64,000 nucleotides of DNA, taken from the NCBI RefSeq assembly GCF_019320115.1, contig NC_089593.1:10674386-10738385 (forward strand), written 5' to 3'. The position numbers and the translations under genes are program-made. Origin of the DNA: Miscanthus floridulus (lineage: Eukaryota; Streptophyta; Magnoliopsida; Poales; Poaceae). Under the pieces are notes generated by a model, which was not told the DNA's origin, searched no databases, and saw nothing but the letters and a program-made list of their open reading frames with translations. Below are positions 12,980 through 24,660 of this stretch, piece by piece (position 1 is the stretch's first letter; each line of letters begins with the position of its first letter).

Positions 12980-13595
12980 CTTGCCGGGGCCGAGGTGCTT
13001 CCCTTCCGCTTTCCCTGCCGGAGGTGGTGGCTTCCGCGAGTAGGAAAAGAGAGGATTAGGGTTCCGATGGGGAGGCACCTGAGTTGCGTCGCGTGAGAAG
13101 GGGATGGGGAGGAGGAGATACCGGATCTACCGGGTACGGTTCAAGCAATCGACGATTTACCTCAGGAGCAGCAGCAGATCTGCACGGGGCGACAAGACCT
13201 AGGCGGTGGGTGGTGATGGGCGCGCGGAGAGCGCAGCTCGGCTAAGATCCGGGACCCTCCCGTCTCTTCCCTGCTCCCGCCCTCGCTCTCTCTCTCCACC
13301 GGCGGAAGAGTTGACCTCGCTCGGCTGCTGTGGAAGCGGAGGTGGAGGAAGCGGTCCACGGCGAGGACGGGAGGAGGCGGGTCAGGGAGGAGGCTAGCGA
13401 CTCGGGCAAAGAGGGGAGGAGCCAAGAAAGGAAATGGTGCGATGGGGGAGGAGGTGGAAAAAGGCGGCCGCAGCCGCCGCGCTAGGCTCCGCCGCCGCCC
13501 TGTCCGCGTCGAGGGAGAGAGGGAGCGAAGAGGAGAGAGACTGAGAGAGAGAGAAGAGGAGGAGGAGGGGGAGAGAATTTTCTGGACGCTATATA
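12980..13595 (-). other. 5' flank of the SRP54 fragment (UTR-like, GC-rich)
   Basis: GC-rich and purine-rich, with CT microsatellite-like stretches on the minus strand, typical of a grass 5' UTR. A possible 5'-UTR intron donor is present (minus strand CTCAG/GTGCCTCC near 13070). A TATATATA run at 13590 could be the captured promoter. It was probably carried with SRP54 into the CACTA element next to it. Confidence 0.45.
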
Positions 13596-13800
13596 TACAG
13601 CGGGCATTTGTAGGGGCGATCGGTGATTCAGCCGCCCCTACAAATGGACACAGCAGGCCCCTACAAATCAATGCATTTGTAGGGGCGGCTCGTATTACCA
13701 ACCGCCCCTGCTGTGCTATTTGTAGGGGCGGCTGCTTTGCTGGAGCCCAAACACGTCACTGTAAGGGCGGCTCCAATGTCAGCCACCCCTAAATAAAAAA
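13596..13800. repeat. Subterminal array of a second CACTA family (TTTGTAGGGGCGG)
   Basis: Repeats of TTTGTAGGGGCGGCT and its inverse AGCCGCCCCTACAAA, the subterminal motif of another grass CACTA group. The array is interrupted at 13801 by the MULE and resumes at 25332, where a CACTA-like terminus follows within 34 bases. Confidence 0.65.
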
Positions 13801-14010
13801 GGGGAATTTTGCTCAGGGACACTGAAGAATGGCGTTATTTGCCGTCGGACACCGCCAACTCGCTTATTGGCTCAGTACCATTATGAATCACGGTTTATTT
13901 GGCAGAAGACACCGCAGTCATTACTTTACTCTTTTCTGTCATTTTGGAGAGAGAAAATTTTGAAAATGACGCTCGATGCCCCTGGTTGAACCAGACTACG
14001 TCGGTCAAAG
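13801..14010 (+). repeat. MULE left terminal inverted repeat
   Basis: Matches the inverse of about 25101-25322 with moderate divergence and small indels. In Mutator elements the TIR carries the promoter of the adjacent gene, here the transposase that starts at 14163. Confidence 0.85.
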
Positions 14011-14162
14011 GCACACATCCCCTTTGTTAAACCCTAACCCCTTCGCACTCAGCCACAGGCGCTGTCGCATCTCTTATCGCATCCACGAAGCTCCAGCGAT
14101 GACCTGGCTTCTGCCGCCTCCTCCGGCATGGCTCGCGCCCGTTGTTTGATGGACGTCTGAGG

Positions 14163-16897
14163 ATGGTGTCGTCGGGAAAAGTGAAGCGCTTGCGGCCAAG
14201 TGTAGATTCCCCTTCGAAGGGGCTCAATCTAGCATGGGTTCCTGAAGGGTACGCCCTGTTCTTCCCCTTTTCTCTTGTTTCCTTTTTCCCCGTTTGCTTG
14301 TTGTGGTTGGATTTGTCTTGCTCATCTTAGTATTTGTTGGGCCGAATCTAGGAATTTCATGGTTTCTTGTTGTCCATTTTTAGGATGGACATTAGTACCG
14401 CCTGCCGGATTGATGTGCGGGCCACTCCGAATCTTAATCCTCTTATAGCTGATTTCCAACTAGTGGTTGATAGGGACACTACGAATTTGAAGGATCTTAC
14501 TAACGATGTAGCAGCTAAGGTCACTTGCGGAGCTAATCAGGGCTTGAATCTATGTTTTTACAACAAGCCAAGAAAATGTTACTCCACTCTTAGTACTGAC
14601 TCCATGCTGATGGATGCTATTGACATGTATTGGGATCTAAGGAAGCTGGTTGTGTATGTGGGGGTGTATGACACGGTTGCAGTTGCATATAGTCAGAGTG
14701 TTTCTGCTGATGAGGCAGTACCTGCTCTTGAACCCCCTGTTCAAGCAGGTGACCATGATGATGCAGAGCTAGATCCTTGTGATGATGTTTGTGATGGTGG
14801 CACTGATACTGATGGAGAGATGAAAAGTGTTCCAAGGTCAAAGAAGAAAAGAAAGGAGGTAGCTGATGATGATGTGTCTTGGGAAGAAGATGAAGAAGAA
14901 TATGTGGGGGTGAATGATGAAAACCGTTACATGTCTGGCCTTAATGATGATAATGCAGGTCTAGATGTTGATGCTTATGACTCTGACGGTAGTGGTAAGG
15001 ATGATCTTTATGTTGATGATGAAGCTGGTTATGAAGTTTTTGAACATGTCACTAACTTAGAAAACCCAACCATAGCTTGTGGGGTCACATTTGAGGATGG
15101 GGATACCTTTAAGAGAGCAATTAGGCAATTTGCAGTACTAAATGAGTTTGAAACCACAGCTCTTTACAGTGAGTCAACAAGGTACAGAGAGATCTGCAAG
15201 GGTTCAAAGAGCAAGAATAAGAGGTGTAAGTGGAGGATTCATGCATCTCAGCTGCAAGATGGCAAAACTTGGCAGGTATGCTATTGAATTATTTTTGTTA
15301 TTGAACTGATAGGATAGGTTACTAAATGTGAATTTTGTGAACATGTTTGTTTTTGTTGTTTAACTGCTTTGCAGATAAAGAAGATGCATGAGAAGCATAT
15401 TTGTCCAAGCACATCCAAACTACATCAAAATTGTATGGCTAACAATGCCTGGGTGAGGGACAGGATAATTGACATCCTTAGAGAGGAACCGACAATAGGG
15501 GCAGCAGCATTGAAGAAAGACCTGGAGAAGAAGTATAACATTACTTTGTCATACTATGTGGTCTTTGATGGAAGACGGATGGCTCTAGAAGAAATTAATG
15601 GCAAGTGGAATGACAGTTTCGATGATGCCTTCAGTTTCAAGGCAGAGGTTGAGAGAACCAATCCTGGTAGCATTGTGGAAATTGAATGGGAAAATGTGGG
15701 AAAGAAGATGAGATTCTCAAGGATGTTTGTGGCACTAAAGTCATGTGTTGATGGATTCTTGAATGGATGCAGACCCTTCTTGGGAGTTGATTCAACAGTG
15801 CTAACAGGGAGGTGGAGAGGACAGCTAGCCTTTGCATTAGCAGTAGATGGAAACAACTGGTTGTTTCCAGTTGCTTATGGTGTGTTTGGTTCAGAATCCG
15901 CTGATAGTTGGAAATGGTTCTTTGAGAAGCTATAGACTGCAATTGGCTCCCCACCAGGACTTGTAATCTCTACAGATGCTGGTAAAGGAATTGACAGTGC
16001 CGTGACTTCGGTTTTTTCAAATGGAGTTGAGCATAGAGAGTGCATGAGGCATTTGGTGAAGAACTTCCAGAAGAGGACCTAACAACACAGCAGAGATTCA
16101 GGGTACTACTAAGGAATTGAAAACTTGGAGACACACTGTTGATTTGGACAACACATCATGCAGCTGCCAAAGGTGGCAGATAACTGGGTTGCCATGTACT
16201 CATCCACTTTGCTTGATCAATGCATTGAGGAACAAGAATGTGGAAGATTATGTACATGAGTACTATTCTGTAGCCATGTTCAAGAAGGCTTATGAAGGGG
16301 TTGTGCATCCCATGACAGATAGAAGCCAATGGCCTAAGGTTGAGATAGGCTTTAAACTTTGGCCTCCAGCTTTTAAAAGATCAGCAGGACGACCAAGGAC
16401 AAGAAGGTTGAAGGGAGCTGAAGAAGGTGGCAAGGGAACTCGTAGACAGATGCAGTGCAAAAGATGTGGTCAATTTGGGCACATGATGAAGACTTGCAAT
16501 GAGACAGTGTATGACTCAGATGCACCTCCTCCTGCAGCAGCTAAGCCCAAAAGAAGCAAGGGAAAGAAAAGCAAGCCAGCTTCTACAGTTTCTACCTAGC
16601 AGTCTCAGGTTGGAGGAAGCACTGCAAGTGCTGCAGCAGCACCTTCTAGCCCTGCAGCCAACACTAGAAGGTACCTATACCTGTTTGCCTTATTGCCTTG
16701 ACATAACTATGATATCCAAAGACTACATACTAACATTTTAATTCTGCACCTGTAGCCACAAAAGGATGTTGGCCATGACAGATGGAAGTTCATCCCCTCC
16801 CAAGAAGATCAAGGTGACGACCAAGAGGACACCAAAGAGGAAGAACACTACTGGCATGGCAGCCAAGAAGAAACTAGTCATGGATAAGCACAAGTAG
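14163..16897 (+). pseudogene. mudrA-like MULE transposase, internally deleted
   Basis: The exon model is 14163-14248, 14384-15275, 15375 onward and a last exon 16756-16897, all with GT-AG borders; exons 1 to 3 join in frame. Order: N-terminal region with an acidic linker, Mutator DNA-binding domain (ENPTIACGVTFEDG, KNKRCKWRIHAS), then the MULE catalytic domain with GVDSTVLTGRWRGQL (first Asp) and STDAGKGIDSA (second Asp). TAG at 15933 and TAA near 16079 break the frame. The segment with the catalytic Glu is deleted, because the text jumps from NFQKR to the SWIM zinc finger (SCSCQRWQITGLPCTH, about 16158-16205), followed by a CCHC knuckle (CKRCGQFGHMMKTC). It cannot be an active transposase. 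Confidence 0.9.
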
Positions 16898-17246
16898 TTT
16901 AAGTACTGAAGTGTCCAAAACAATTGCTTTTGTTGACATGTGATGTCATGTGACACTCGATTTGTGCTGTTTAAGGTGTACTGTGACATGTGAAGGCATG
17001 TACCTTCAAGATGTTATATTAATTACTATCAGCTACCTCTAAGATTATCATGCTTTAAGATGTTATGTCTACTGTCTTTGCTTTGCTCAGTGTTACTTGG
17101 TTGACAATGCACATAGTGATATTGAAGGATAATAGCTCATGTCATATCTCTGAGTTCACATGTCAACCCATTACATTACAATGCATCATGTGCCTACAAC
17201 AGTTACATAAGGACTGAGATACATGAGCACCAACACATCGCTTGCC
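16898..17246. other. Intergenic region between convergent MULE genes
   Basis: About 350 AT-rich bases between the transposase stop and the GRF stop. It holds the 3' ends of both genes. No ORF or repeat of note was seen. Confidence 0.5.
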
Positions 17247-17859
17247 TTACTTGCAAATCAAAACCATCAGAACCAACGCTACAACTACCAAGTTTGCCAC
17301 ACCAAGAATAAGCAGACGCTCTCCAATCCTATCCATCTTGGCTTCAGTTTGAGATGGAGCCTTCAGTTTTGCCTCCACATCATTCAGAGAGGCGATTGTG
17401 CTCTGCAACAAACCAGTGAAGGTCTGAACACCTTCTACGGCTGCTATCAACATGTCATGGCCATCCTTCGCCTTGACTGCACCCACTGAAACCTTCGCAC
17501 TTCTAAACCGACTGCAATAGCGAGGAAGGTGGCCTCCAACCACCAAGTACTCGACATAGTCTTCTTCAAACATGTACACCTTGCATGCAAAATCAGTCTG
17601 CAAAAGCCGAATTCCAAATCTCAAACCACCATTGCAAACAAAATTGGAGATCCACGGAACTAGAATCACTTACATGCTCTAGCAGAGGGCACTTGTAGAA
17701 CCTCTTCCCCTTGCTGCCTGTCTTCTGCGACACCCGGCCGATGAGCTTCGTCCCGCACTTGGAGCAGGAAACGAAGGGCAAGAACCCAGATGCATCCCTA
17801 AAGGGGTCAAGCTCGGGAGTGGGGGCAGACGCCGCCGCAGAGTGCGAACTGGATGCCAT
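17247..17859 (-). CDS. GRF-type zinc-finger protein with C-terminal membrane anchor (MULE accessory gene)
   Basis: Two exons on the minus strand, 17859-17674 and 17597-17247, with donor GTAAGT and acceptor TTTTGCAG. They join in phase to 178 codons with no stop. Residues 32-67 form a GRF zinc finger: C32-x2-C35, then GKRFYKCP with C57, then C67 in FACKVYMF, the spacing of zf-GRF single-strand nucleic-acid-binding modules. Residues about 95-150 are helical and Lys/Glu-rich. The last 22 residues are hydrophobic (LLILGVANLVVVALVLMVLI) with a short basic end, like a tail anchor. It faces the transposase gene and would be driven from the right TIR, but the LTR element now lies about 110 bases upstream of its start. 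No function is assigned; similar GRF proteins are commonly annotated near plant MULEs. Confidence 0.7.
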
Positions 17860-17963
17860 CGTCAGATAAGGGATCTAGGGTTCCAGCACCACTTGGTTTG
17901 GGAGTGGGAAAGAAGGGGAAGAGGAATGGCTGGGGATGTCTGGAGGAGGAAGACGACCGGTGG

Positions 17964-17968
17964 GTCGG
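17964..17968. other. Target duplication GTCGG, left copy
   Basis: GTCGG directly before the 5' LTR, identical to 25096-25100 directly after the 3' LTR. It marks the exact insertion point of the LTR element in the MULE. Confidence 0.9.
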
Positions 17969-18403
17969 TGTCGATGCGGGACCCATAAGGTTCCCCACGG
18001 AGAAGAGAAAAGAAGACCTAGTCCAACTAGGATTCCCTACATGTAATCCTATTAGGACTAGTTACACGTAATCCTACTAGGATCTCTACTTTGTAACCGA
18101 CTAGGACTCCCGCCTCTCCTGATCTATATAAAGGAGGATAGGGGTCCCTAGATCGGCAGCTAACACACACATGGGCGACAGACATAACCGACAGAACTCA
18201 CAACCACAACAAATAGCGCAGGGCGCAATATACTATCCACCCCACACTGGACGTAGGGCGCCGTGATTTTCCGGTGTACCGAACCAGTATAAATCATTGT
18301 CTCCCTACGTTTACCATCGAGTTCCTGCAAACGCCGATACCCCTCCGAACAAATCACCGTCCCGAGTACCCCGTGACGGGTTGCCGGTGGTAAAACATCG
18401 ATA
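17969..18403 (+). repeat. 5' LTR of the 7.1 kb element
   Basis: Starts TGTCGATGCGGG and ends AAAACATCGATA. A TATA box (TATATAAA) lies at 18125-18132. The 3' part holds GGACGTAGGGCGCCG and GAACCAGTATAAATC, also found in shortened form in the LTR of the 19.3 kb Tat element. Confidence 0.9.
18125..18132 (+). promoter_or_regulatory. TATA box in the 5' LTR
   Basis: TATATAAA about 157 bases inside the LTR. The same box is at 24817-24824 in the 3' LTR. It would drive transcription away from the GRF gene, whose start lies 110 bases to the left on the other strand. Confidence 0.6.
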
Positions 18404-18405
18404 GC

Positions 18406-18423
18406 TGGCGCGCTAGGTAGGGG
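18406..18423 (+). other. Primer-binding site of the 7.1 kb element
   Basis: TGGCGCGCTAGGTAGGGG two bases inside the 5' LTR. It differs at one base from the motif at 39159-39176 in the Tat element. The priming tRNA was not assigned. Confidence 0.6.
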
Positions 18424-19807
18424 CTTTCGGTGAATTTGCATCCGAGAGCTCGACGGACCTCGACAACATGAACTTCTCGACGGGATCAACCCTCATCTTC
18501 AGTTCATGGATCTGCGAGGCAGGCGACGATGGCAAGCTCTAGAGCCGTCTCCTCGAAGATTCGGTTCACCATGAAGAATTTTCTATTTCGCCCACTACCA
18601 CCGATCAACTTACCGGTGGACCTCAAGATCAAGATTCATCTACAACAACTCGAATTCACACGACGGCGGTCTACGATGGGACGTCACGATGATGTCTTTT
18701 GGCTACCTGCAACGAGAATCAACGTCATGAAGCCAGTTTCCGGTGACAGACACATCATGATGTACCAAGTCATGCAGCGACCCTAGCGAGCAGCGGCTCG
18801 CCGAAGCCTCTGCGGCACATCGAGCGGCCCATACGAGAGTCCCTAAAGCTCGGCTTCGGCTGCTACTGCCACAAACTTCGCTAATCAATAACAAGCAAAC
18901 AAGAGATCCGCGTACGCACAAATCTACAAGACCATGCAATATCATGCATGTGTGCACACGCACTGCCAAGAAACAAAAGCCATGCATGATTGGCCCATGG
19001 AAGCAAATAAACTTGCGTGTAAGTCATATACATGTGGCCTGCATCTATAAGGTTTCAGAATCCGACTCGATCAGGCTCCGTAGCAACTCAGACATGGTGA
19101 TTGTTGACTACTACTCGGATCAGCACCCGGCGGATAGGATTCCAGCCGGGCTCCTGAACCCGATACGTCCTCATGGAGCATTCAACTGCGTCGAGCCAAA
19201 TCGAGAGAACAAGCTAACAAATGACCAGCACGAACGACGAGAGGATCCTATACTCATACAGAGCCAAGATACATACAAGCCAACAGGAGGGCGTACATCT
19301 ACATGGAAGTCAACTAAGATATTTGCGTGGGCATGAGCACGTACGCATCTTTCAAGCATACTAATATTACAAGCCTTGGAGCTGTACAACTAAAGCACCA
19401 TGAAGATGACGCAAGCCAGATAATTAATGGAGCTTTCACGTACAACACTCTATCAATGAGATACACGTACGTACAGGCGACCGTCCACAAGTACCGACTC
19501 TCCTTCACGCAAGATCAACTACTCTGCAAAATTCTGGAGCCATCAAAACATCTGAATACTCATCTGAGTACCACATCAAACCGTCAGCAATGGCCACGGC
19601 GACAACTCAGCTAGTTCGCCGAGATCCTCAATAAACTACTTCGACTACTAATTGCACCTGAAGCACCAGTCAGAGATGAATCCCGAGTGCCTCAACGCAC
19701 CAAGCCGGGGATGAATTTCGAATACCTCGACGAAGATAACATGGACGCTTATCGCGCCGAAGAACGCAAGCTCAAGCAACAATTTCAATACCTAGAAAGA
19801 CTCAAAA

Positions 19808-19910
19808 GTTGCAGCAGACATCCTTGCAAAGCTCGGATCGGACAGGGCAAAGGTCCCACCTAAAGTGTTCGTAGAAGAGTTGTCAGTTTCCTCTATCAAA
19901 CAACCCGGTG
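19808..19910 (+). pseudogene. Tat pol remnant (linker between RNase H and integrase)
   Basis: A 34-codon open stretch reads ADILAKLGSDRAKVPPKVFV then EELSVSSIKQPG. It corresponds to ADELAKMASARAPVPPNVFA in the 19.3 kb Tat element (about 47635-47690), the segment just after the additional RNase H domain. The reading frame is not open on either side. It shows that this element descends from a coding Tat element. Confidence 0.6.
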
Positions 19911-20490
19911 CGGTAACCTCTGAACTCCCAGCTCCAACCTTCAAAACGTCAACAGGAAATGGCTTCAGCCCTCGCCGTCAACTACACAACGATTCATCGG
20001 AAAGCGCATCGGATTGATGAGTCCGCGAAGAACTCGGTTGCATCAAGTCAGAATTCGACTACAAATCTTATCTCAAATCTGCAACGGGACAGTGATGATC
20101 AGAAATCAACCCGCTTGGAGAGCGGCACGGCTGTTGTCGTGTGTAAGTTTTATTAAATCATCAAACAAGCAGCGAACAAACCGAGTGAGTACTATCCAAA
20201 CCGAGTACTACTTAGTCTTCAAACCGGGTACTATCCGAGAGTGCTACAACAAGTCTCAGAGAGAAGCTATCCACTCAAGCACCAAAAACGATACATGCAT
20301 GGCTTTCTAATATTTAGACCATGCGTGCATGCAAGACCAAAGGCCATGCAAGCTAACATATGCAACTTCGACCTGCAAGTACGTGAATATGCCTGAGACA
20401 TGCAAGACGGCGCACACCGGAACCTCCATGGCCTACTCAGACTTCACGGGTGCAAGCCACTTCTACACATCAGAGCACACAAACGCTCGC

Positions 20491-21112
20491 CCTTTCCCAG
20501 GTTCTTCAACCATGGATGAGAGTGCGGCTATAAGATAGTCCCAACTCGCCCGAGTACAGCTACAAGATAGCTAACACTCACCTTTCCCAGGTTCTTCAAC
20601 CATGGATGAGAGTGCGGCTATAAGATAGTCCCAACTCGCCCGAGTACAGCTACAAGATAGCTAACACTCACATTTCCCAGGTTCTTCAACCATGGATGAG
20701 AGTGCGGCTATAAGATAGTCCCAACTCACCCGAGTACAGCTACAAGATAGCTAACACTCACCTTTCCCAGGTTTCTCAGCCATGGATGAGAGTGCGGCTA
20801 CAAGATAGTCCCAACTCGCCCGAGTACAGCTACAAGATAGCTAACACTCACCTTTCCCAGGTTCTTCAACCATGGATGAGAGTGCGGCTATAAGATAGTC
20901 CCAACTCGCCCGAGTATAGCTACAAGATAGCTAACACTCACCTTTCCTAGGTTTCTCAGCCATGGATGAGAGTGCGGCTACAAGATAGTCCCAACTCGCC
21001 CGAGTACAGCTACAAGATAGCTAACACTCACCTTTTCAGGTTCTTCAACCACGGATGAGAATGCGACTACAAGATAGTCACAACTCGCCTGAGTACGTCT
21101 ACAAGATAGCTA
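20491..21112 (+). repeat. Seven-copy 90-bp tandem repeat
   Basis: Units start at 20491, 20581, 20671, 20761, 20851, 20941 and 21031, each with TTTCCCAGGTTCTTCAACC (or TTTCTCAGCC), CATGGATGAGAGTGCGGCTA, CAACTCGCCCGAGTACAGC and AGATAGCTAACACTCA. The period is exactly 90 bases until the last, slightly shorter copy. It lies in the interior of the defective LTR element and encodes nothing recognised. Confidence 0.95.
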
Positions 21113-21252
21113 AAACACATCGTCCCGAGTTGCAAAACTCGAATACGGTTATCAAGCCAACGCAAGCCAAGGATACGCCGAAAGAAAGGACTGGCTCACA
21201 TCCAGCATTCTACGCGCCGTACTTAGCTAAAAATGCTAAGCTACACGCAGAA

Positions 21253-21760
21253 TCAAGGAGAAAGAACTCGGAAAAACCGTACACAGCCGGCTACTGATTT
21301 TGACCAAATGGACAAAAAGACAAGGCAAAAAGGAGCCACGAAGAAGCAAAAGCTAGCACGAAGCCTAGACATATATACACAAATCAAAAAAACATTGTTT
21401 GTTACAACCAGACCACACAAAGGTACAACAATGTTCAAGCCTTCAACTTCAGACTCCACCTGCTCGACCTTGTCCAAGTATTCTTGGCTCTCAAGCTTCT
21501 TCAACAAGCTTTTCGAGAGGAGTCGATGGAGCAAGAACCCGGATATGAAAAAAAAATGTGTTCTTGACACAGGCGTGGGCAGCTTCTTTGAGGAAATCCT
21601 GGAGACGAACGGGGATCAATGAGGCAAATTGACCCCACGATTTCCCTTCATCCTCTGGCATCCGAAGAAGATTGGCTATCCATTGGGAGGATCGACACAA
21701 ATTTTTCCAGTTCTCCTCAGCAACAGACAACTTGGCGGTCAGATCCTGCACCGACTTCAA
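21253..21760 (-). pseudogene. Antisense ORF remnant of a Tat-type element
   Basis: Minus strand, two overlapping frames with a frameshift near 21530. The first (21760-21491) reads LTAKLSVAEENWKNLCRSSQ, then LIPVRLQDFLKEAAHACVKN and PSTPLEKLVEEA; the second continues SQEYLDKVEQVESEVEGL. It is helical and Leu/Glu-rich, similar in kind to the C-terminal part of the antisense ORF downstream of pol in Tat elements. It sits downstream of the pol remnant and on the opposite strand, as in the 19.3 kb element. Identification is by position and character. Confidence 0.45.
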
Positions 21761-23828
21761 AGCCTACAAGATTTGCTACTCATTCCAACCTCGCAAACCA
21801 ACATATCCATGGCTAGGAATTTCAAGCTCAACACTTCAACTACACTGGACTGCAAACATGATCGCCAGGAGGGTATTTATAAGCCAAGGAGCAGTGTACA
21901 TGGACCAAGTGCACAAACTAAACAACCCGGCAGCGCCTAAGAAAGAGGACACAGACAAGACGTGACTACTCAAGACTGCCAAAATGCTTCACATGGAGCA
22001 AAGGGCACCCTGACAGCATATCCAAAGGAATATCCAATCACTGTGCAACTTGTGAGCACGATGCCTTTACTCTTCAACGGCCAACCACCACCAACCTCTG
22101 ACAAGTCAGAAATAGCATAAAAAGCTACAGCTACCTGAGTATTTTCTAACGGACCCTTCATCCGAGTTCTTTCCACTAAAAAAAGAACCCGGTAAGAGGC
22201 TGCTGCAGAGTACATATCCTCAAGAGAGATTTTCCAGTTTTTTCTTCAAGGCAAGAGTCGTCAAACAACTTGGGATAGGGCGGTCACCAAAAAATCGACT
22301 CGTCCTAAGTCAATCAAGACGTGGATGATCACACGGACACGACGATCTACGCTCCGCACATCAGCTACAGCCACATGTGACAAGGGAACAAAGATCTATA
22401 TATTGTTACATCAGCAAGATAAGTGCAAATATGAGCACGCACGGAGACAGAGATCCATTCTGACTTGCATCTACAAATGCATGTGCAGCACGGCAGCATA
22501 TATATCAACTACAAAACAGAGCAGTCTTGAACTAAGCCTACAAATTGCTGAGTTCTATTGAAAGCAGCCGCAGGTTGCGCCTCCCGGGTTCGAGCATATG
22601 TCCGCTGCCGGTGGATCGATTCTAACAGGCTATCTCCATGGTACTCTCGGTGGACCTCAGATCAAAATTCGCCGTGGTTCTCGTCGGCCCTTGTCAACAA
22701 GACACTGCAATTCCCGTCAACCACGATCAACAACTCGCTACGGATCTCTGCGCACGGCACTCGTCGACAACTCGCCGTGACAACTCTCGCCGACCATCAT
22801 CAACAACAACTCGGCTAATCACGGCAACATCCTCGACAGGCCAAGGCGTCCTGATTCAACAAGCAAGCAAGTAAAGCCGCACGTTCAAATTTGCAGAAGA
22901 CTCAAGGCACCAGTCAGGAGTCAGTGAACTACTCGGCCACGACGAAGAGTCCGACATCACCACATGTTGGATCAGCTAACATCAACTTCGGCAAGGAGTA
23001 CGTCCCAGCATTATCAACTCGGATACGGAGGTATGACCAGATAGAAGACGCACAGCCTACCAAAAAAAAAGGACAGCATATATATGTATATACACGCACG
23101 AACACGTATGGTGTATATGCTACGTCCGACAACCAGCCCCGGATTTCACCTCGACAAGAAGACAACTGAGTTTGACTCCAACTCGAACACCTCGAGGGCT
23201 CATGGATGCAGCTGGATCGGAGGACAACTGGGATTTATCCGAGAACATCCGAGTTCAACTCCAAGAACGCGACATCCGAATTCAACTCTGTATATCCGGA
23301 GACATCTGACTACATCGCCACAACAACAAACAAATACAAGGAAGGCGTATGTGTATATATACGTACAAGCAAGACCAGAAGCCATCCAAATTGATTACTG
23401 GACACATACAAGACTACAAGATGGATATGTGAACTAGTACACACACACACAGACAAAGATCAACTTTCATCCGGCACCCGCGACAACTTCATCACACACG
23501 TCAAGATGGATGGATGCACCGTACGCACACTGTCGGCAACGACCACGACAAAGGCTTCAGAGTACATGATGACAGGTTCCGAGTTGTTCCGAATACTCGA
23601 CATACCGGCCACTCGACTGGTTTACCCCATCAACAAACTACTCGGCCAAACTGTCCGGCTACCAAGCGACAAGAGAGCTATCAAGTCTACTCTACCTACT
23701 CGGCCGCACGTCGCACTGATCGACCACCCGGCTGCAGTGATCAACGACTCGTCCATAAACCAAGGCAGGGGAGCTACATCTATACCATGAGATCGGGAAA
23801 AACACGCTCCTGAGAGCTATTTTACTCA

Positions 23829-24060
23829 GACAAGATCAGAAAGAACCCGGATTGATCAAAAAAGAACCCCGACAAGGTGCGGCAAGGACCAACACAAGAT
23901 CAGAAAGAACCCGGATTAATCAAAAAAGAACCCCGACAAAGTGCGGCAAGGACCAAGACAAGATCAGAAAGAACCCGGACTGAAGAAAAACAACACAGAT
24001 AAGTTGGGAACAGAAATCAAGACAAAAAAGAACTTGGATTGATCAGAAAACAACCCGGAT
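23829..24060 (+). repeat. Short tandem repeat (AGATCAGAAAGAACCCGG units)
   Basis: Two near-identical units of about 64 bases (GATCAGAAAGAACCCGGATT ... AGTGCGGCAAGGACCAA) followed by degenerate copies of AGAAAGAACCCGGA to about 24130. It is part of the non-coding 3' interior of the LTR element. Confidence 0.75.
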
Positions 24061-24660
24061 AAGGTACATACAAGTTCAGAAAGAACCTGGACGAAGTGCA
24101 AACAACCTGGAAGAGGTACATCAAGAACCAGAGAAGTCTAGAAATGACCTGGATGAATAAAAACAACTCGGAAGAGCATCACGGCTTAGTCAAACACTAA
24201 GCTCGGGGGCTCAAGTACTCAAGACTACAACAAAGACAACACATCAAGACCCTTCATCCGATTTCTATTCTAAAGAAAAGTACTCGGAGAAGGCTCGGGG
24301 GCTGCGGGATACATAACCCCAAAAATTTTTTGAAGACAAGAATCTGGACCCTCCAACTTTTGCAAGCAAAAGCAAGAGGCTCGGGGGCTACACTCAGTGA
24401 GTGTAATTTTTACGAAAAATTGCACCCACCCAAAAAGAACTCAAAGCAACCAAGAAGACTAAAGGGACCCTCTGGCTTCTTGTCCCAACAAGCAAGAGGT
24501 TCGGGGGCTACACTCACTGAGTGCACTTTTGTTCAAAAGTGCACATCAGCCGGAGAAAAGACAAAGAAGACCATCTCAAGATTTCACTTCAAGAAAGAAC
24601 CCGGAACAAGTCTACAAACAACCCGGCCCTTGAAGCTCAATCATGAAATGCTCGGGGGCT

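Noticed and set aside
20491..21112. CRISPR-like array
   Set aside because: The repeats are contiguous, 90 bases, with no unique spacers, and lie in a plant retrotransposon.
22300..23820. Clusters of 60-120-codon ORFs in the 7.1 kb LTR element
   Set aside because: Low-complexity, overlapping frames with no domain. This is non-coding interior of the element.
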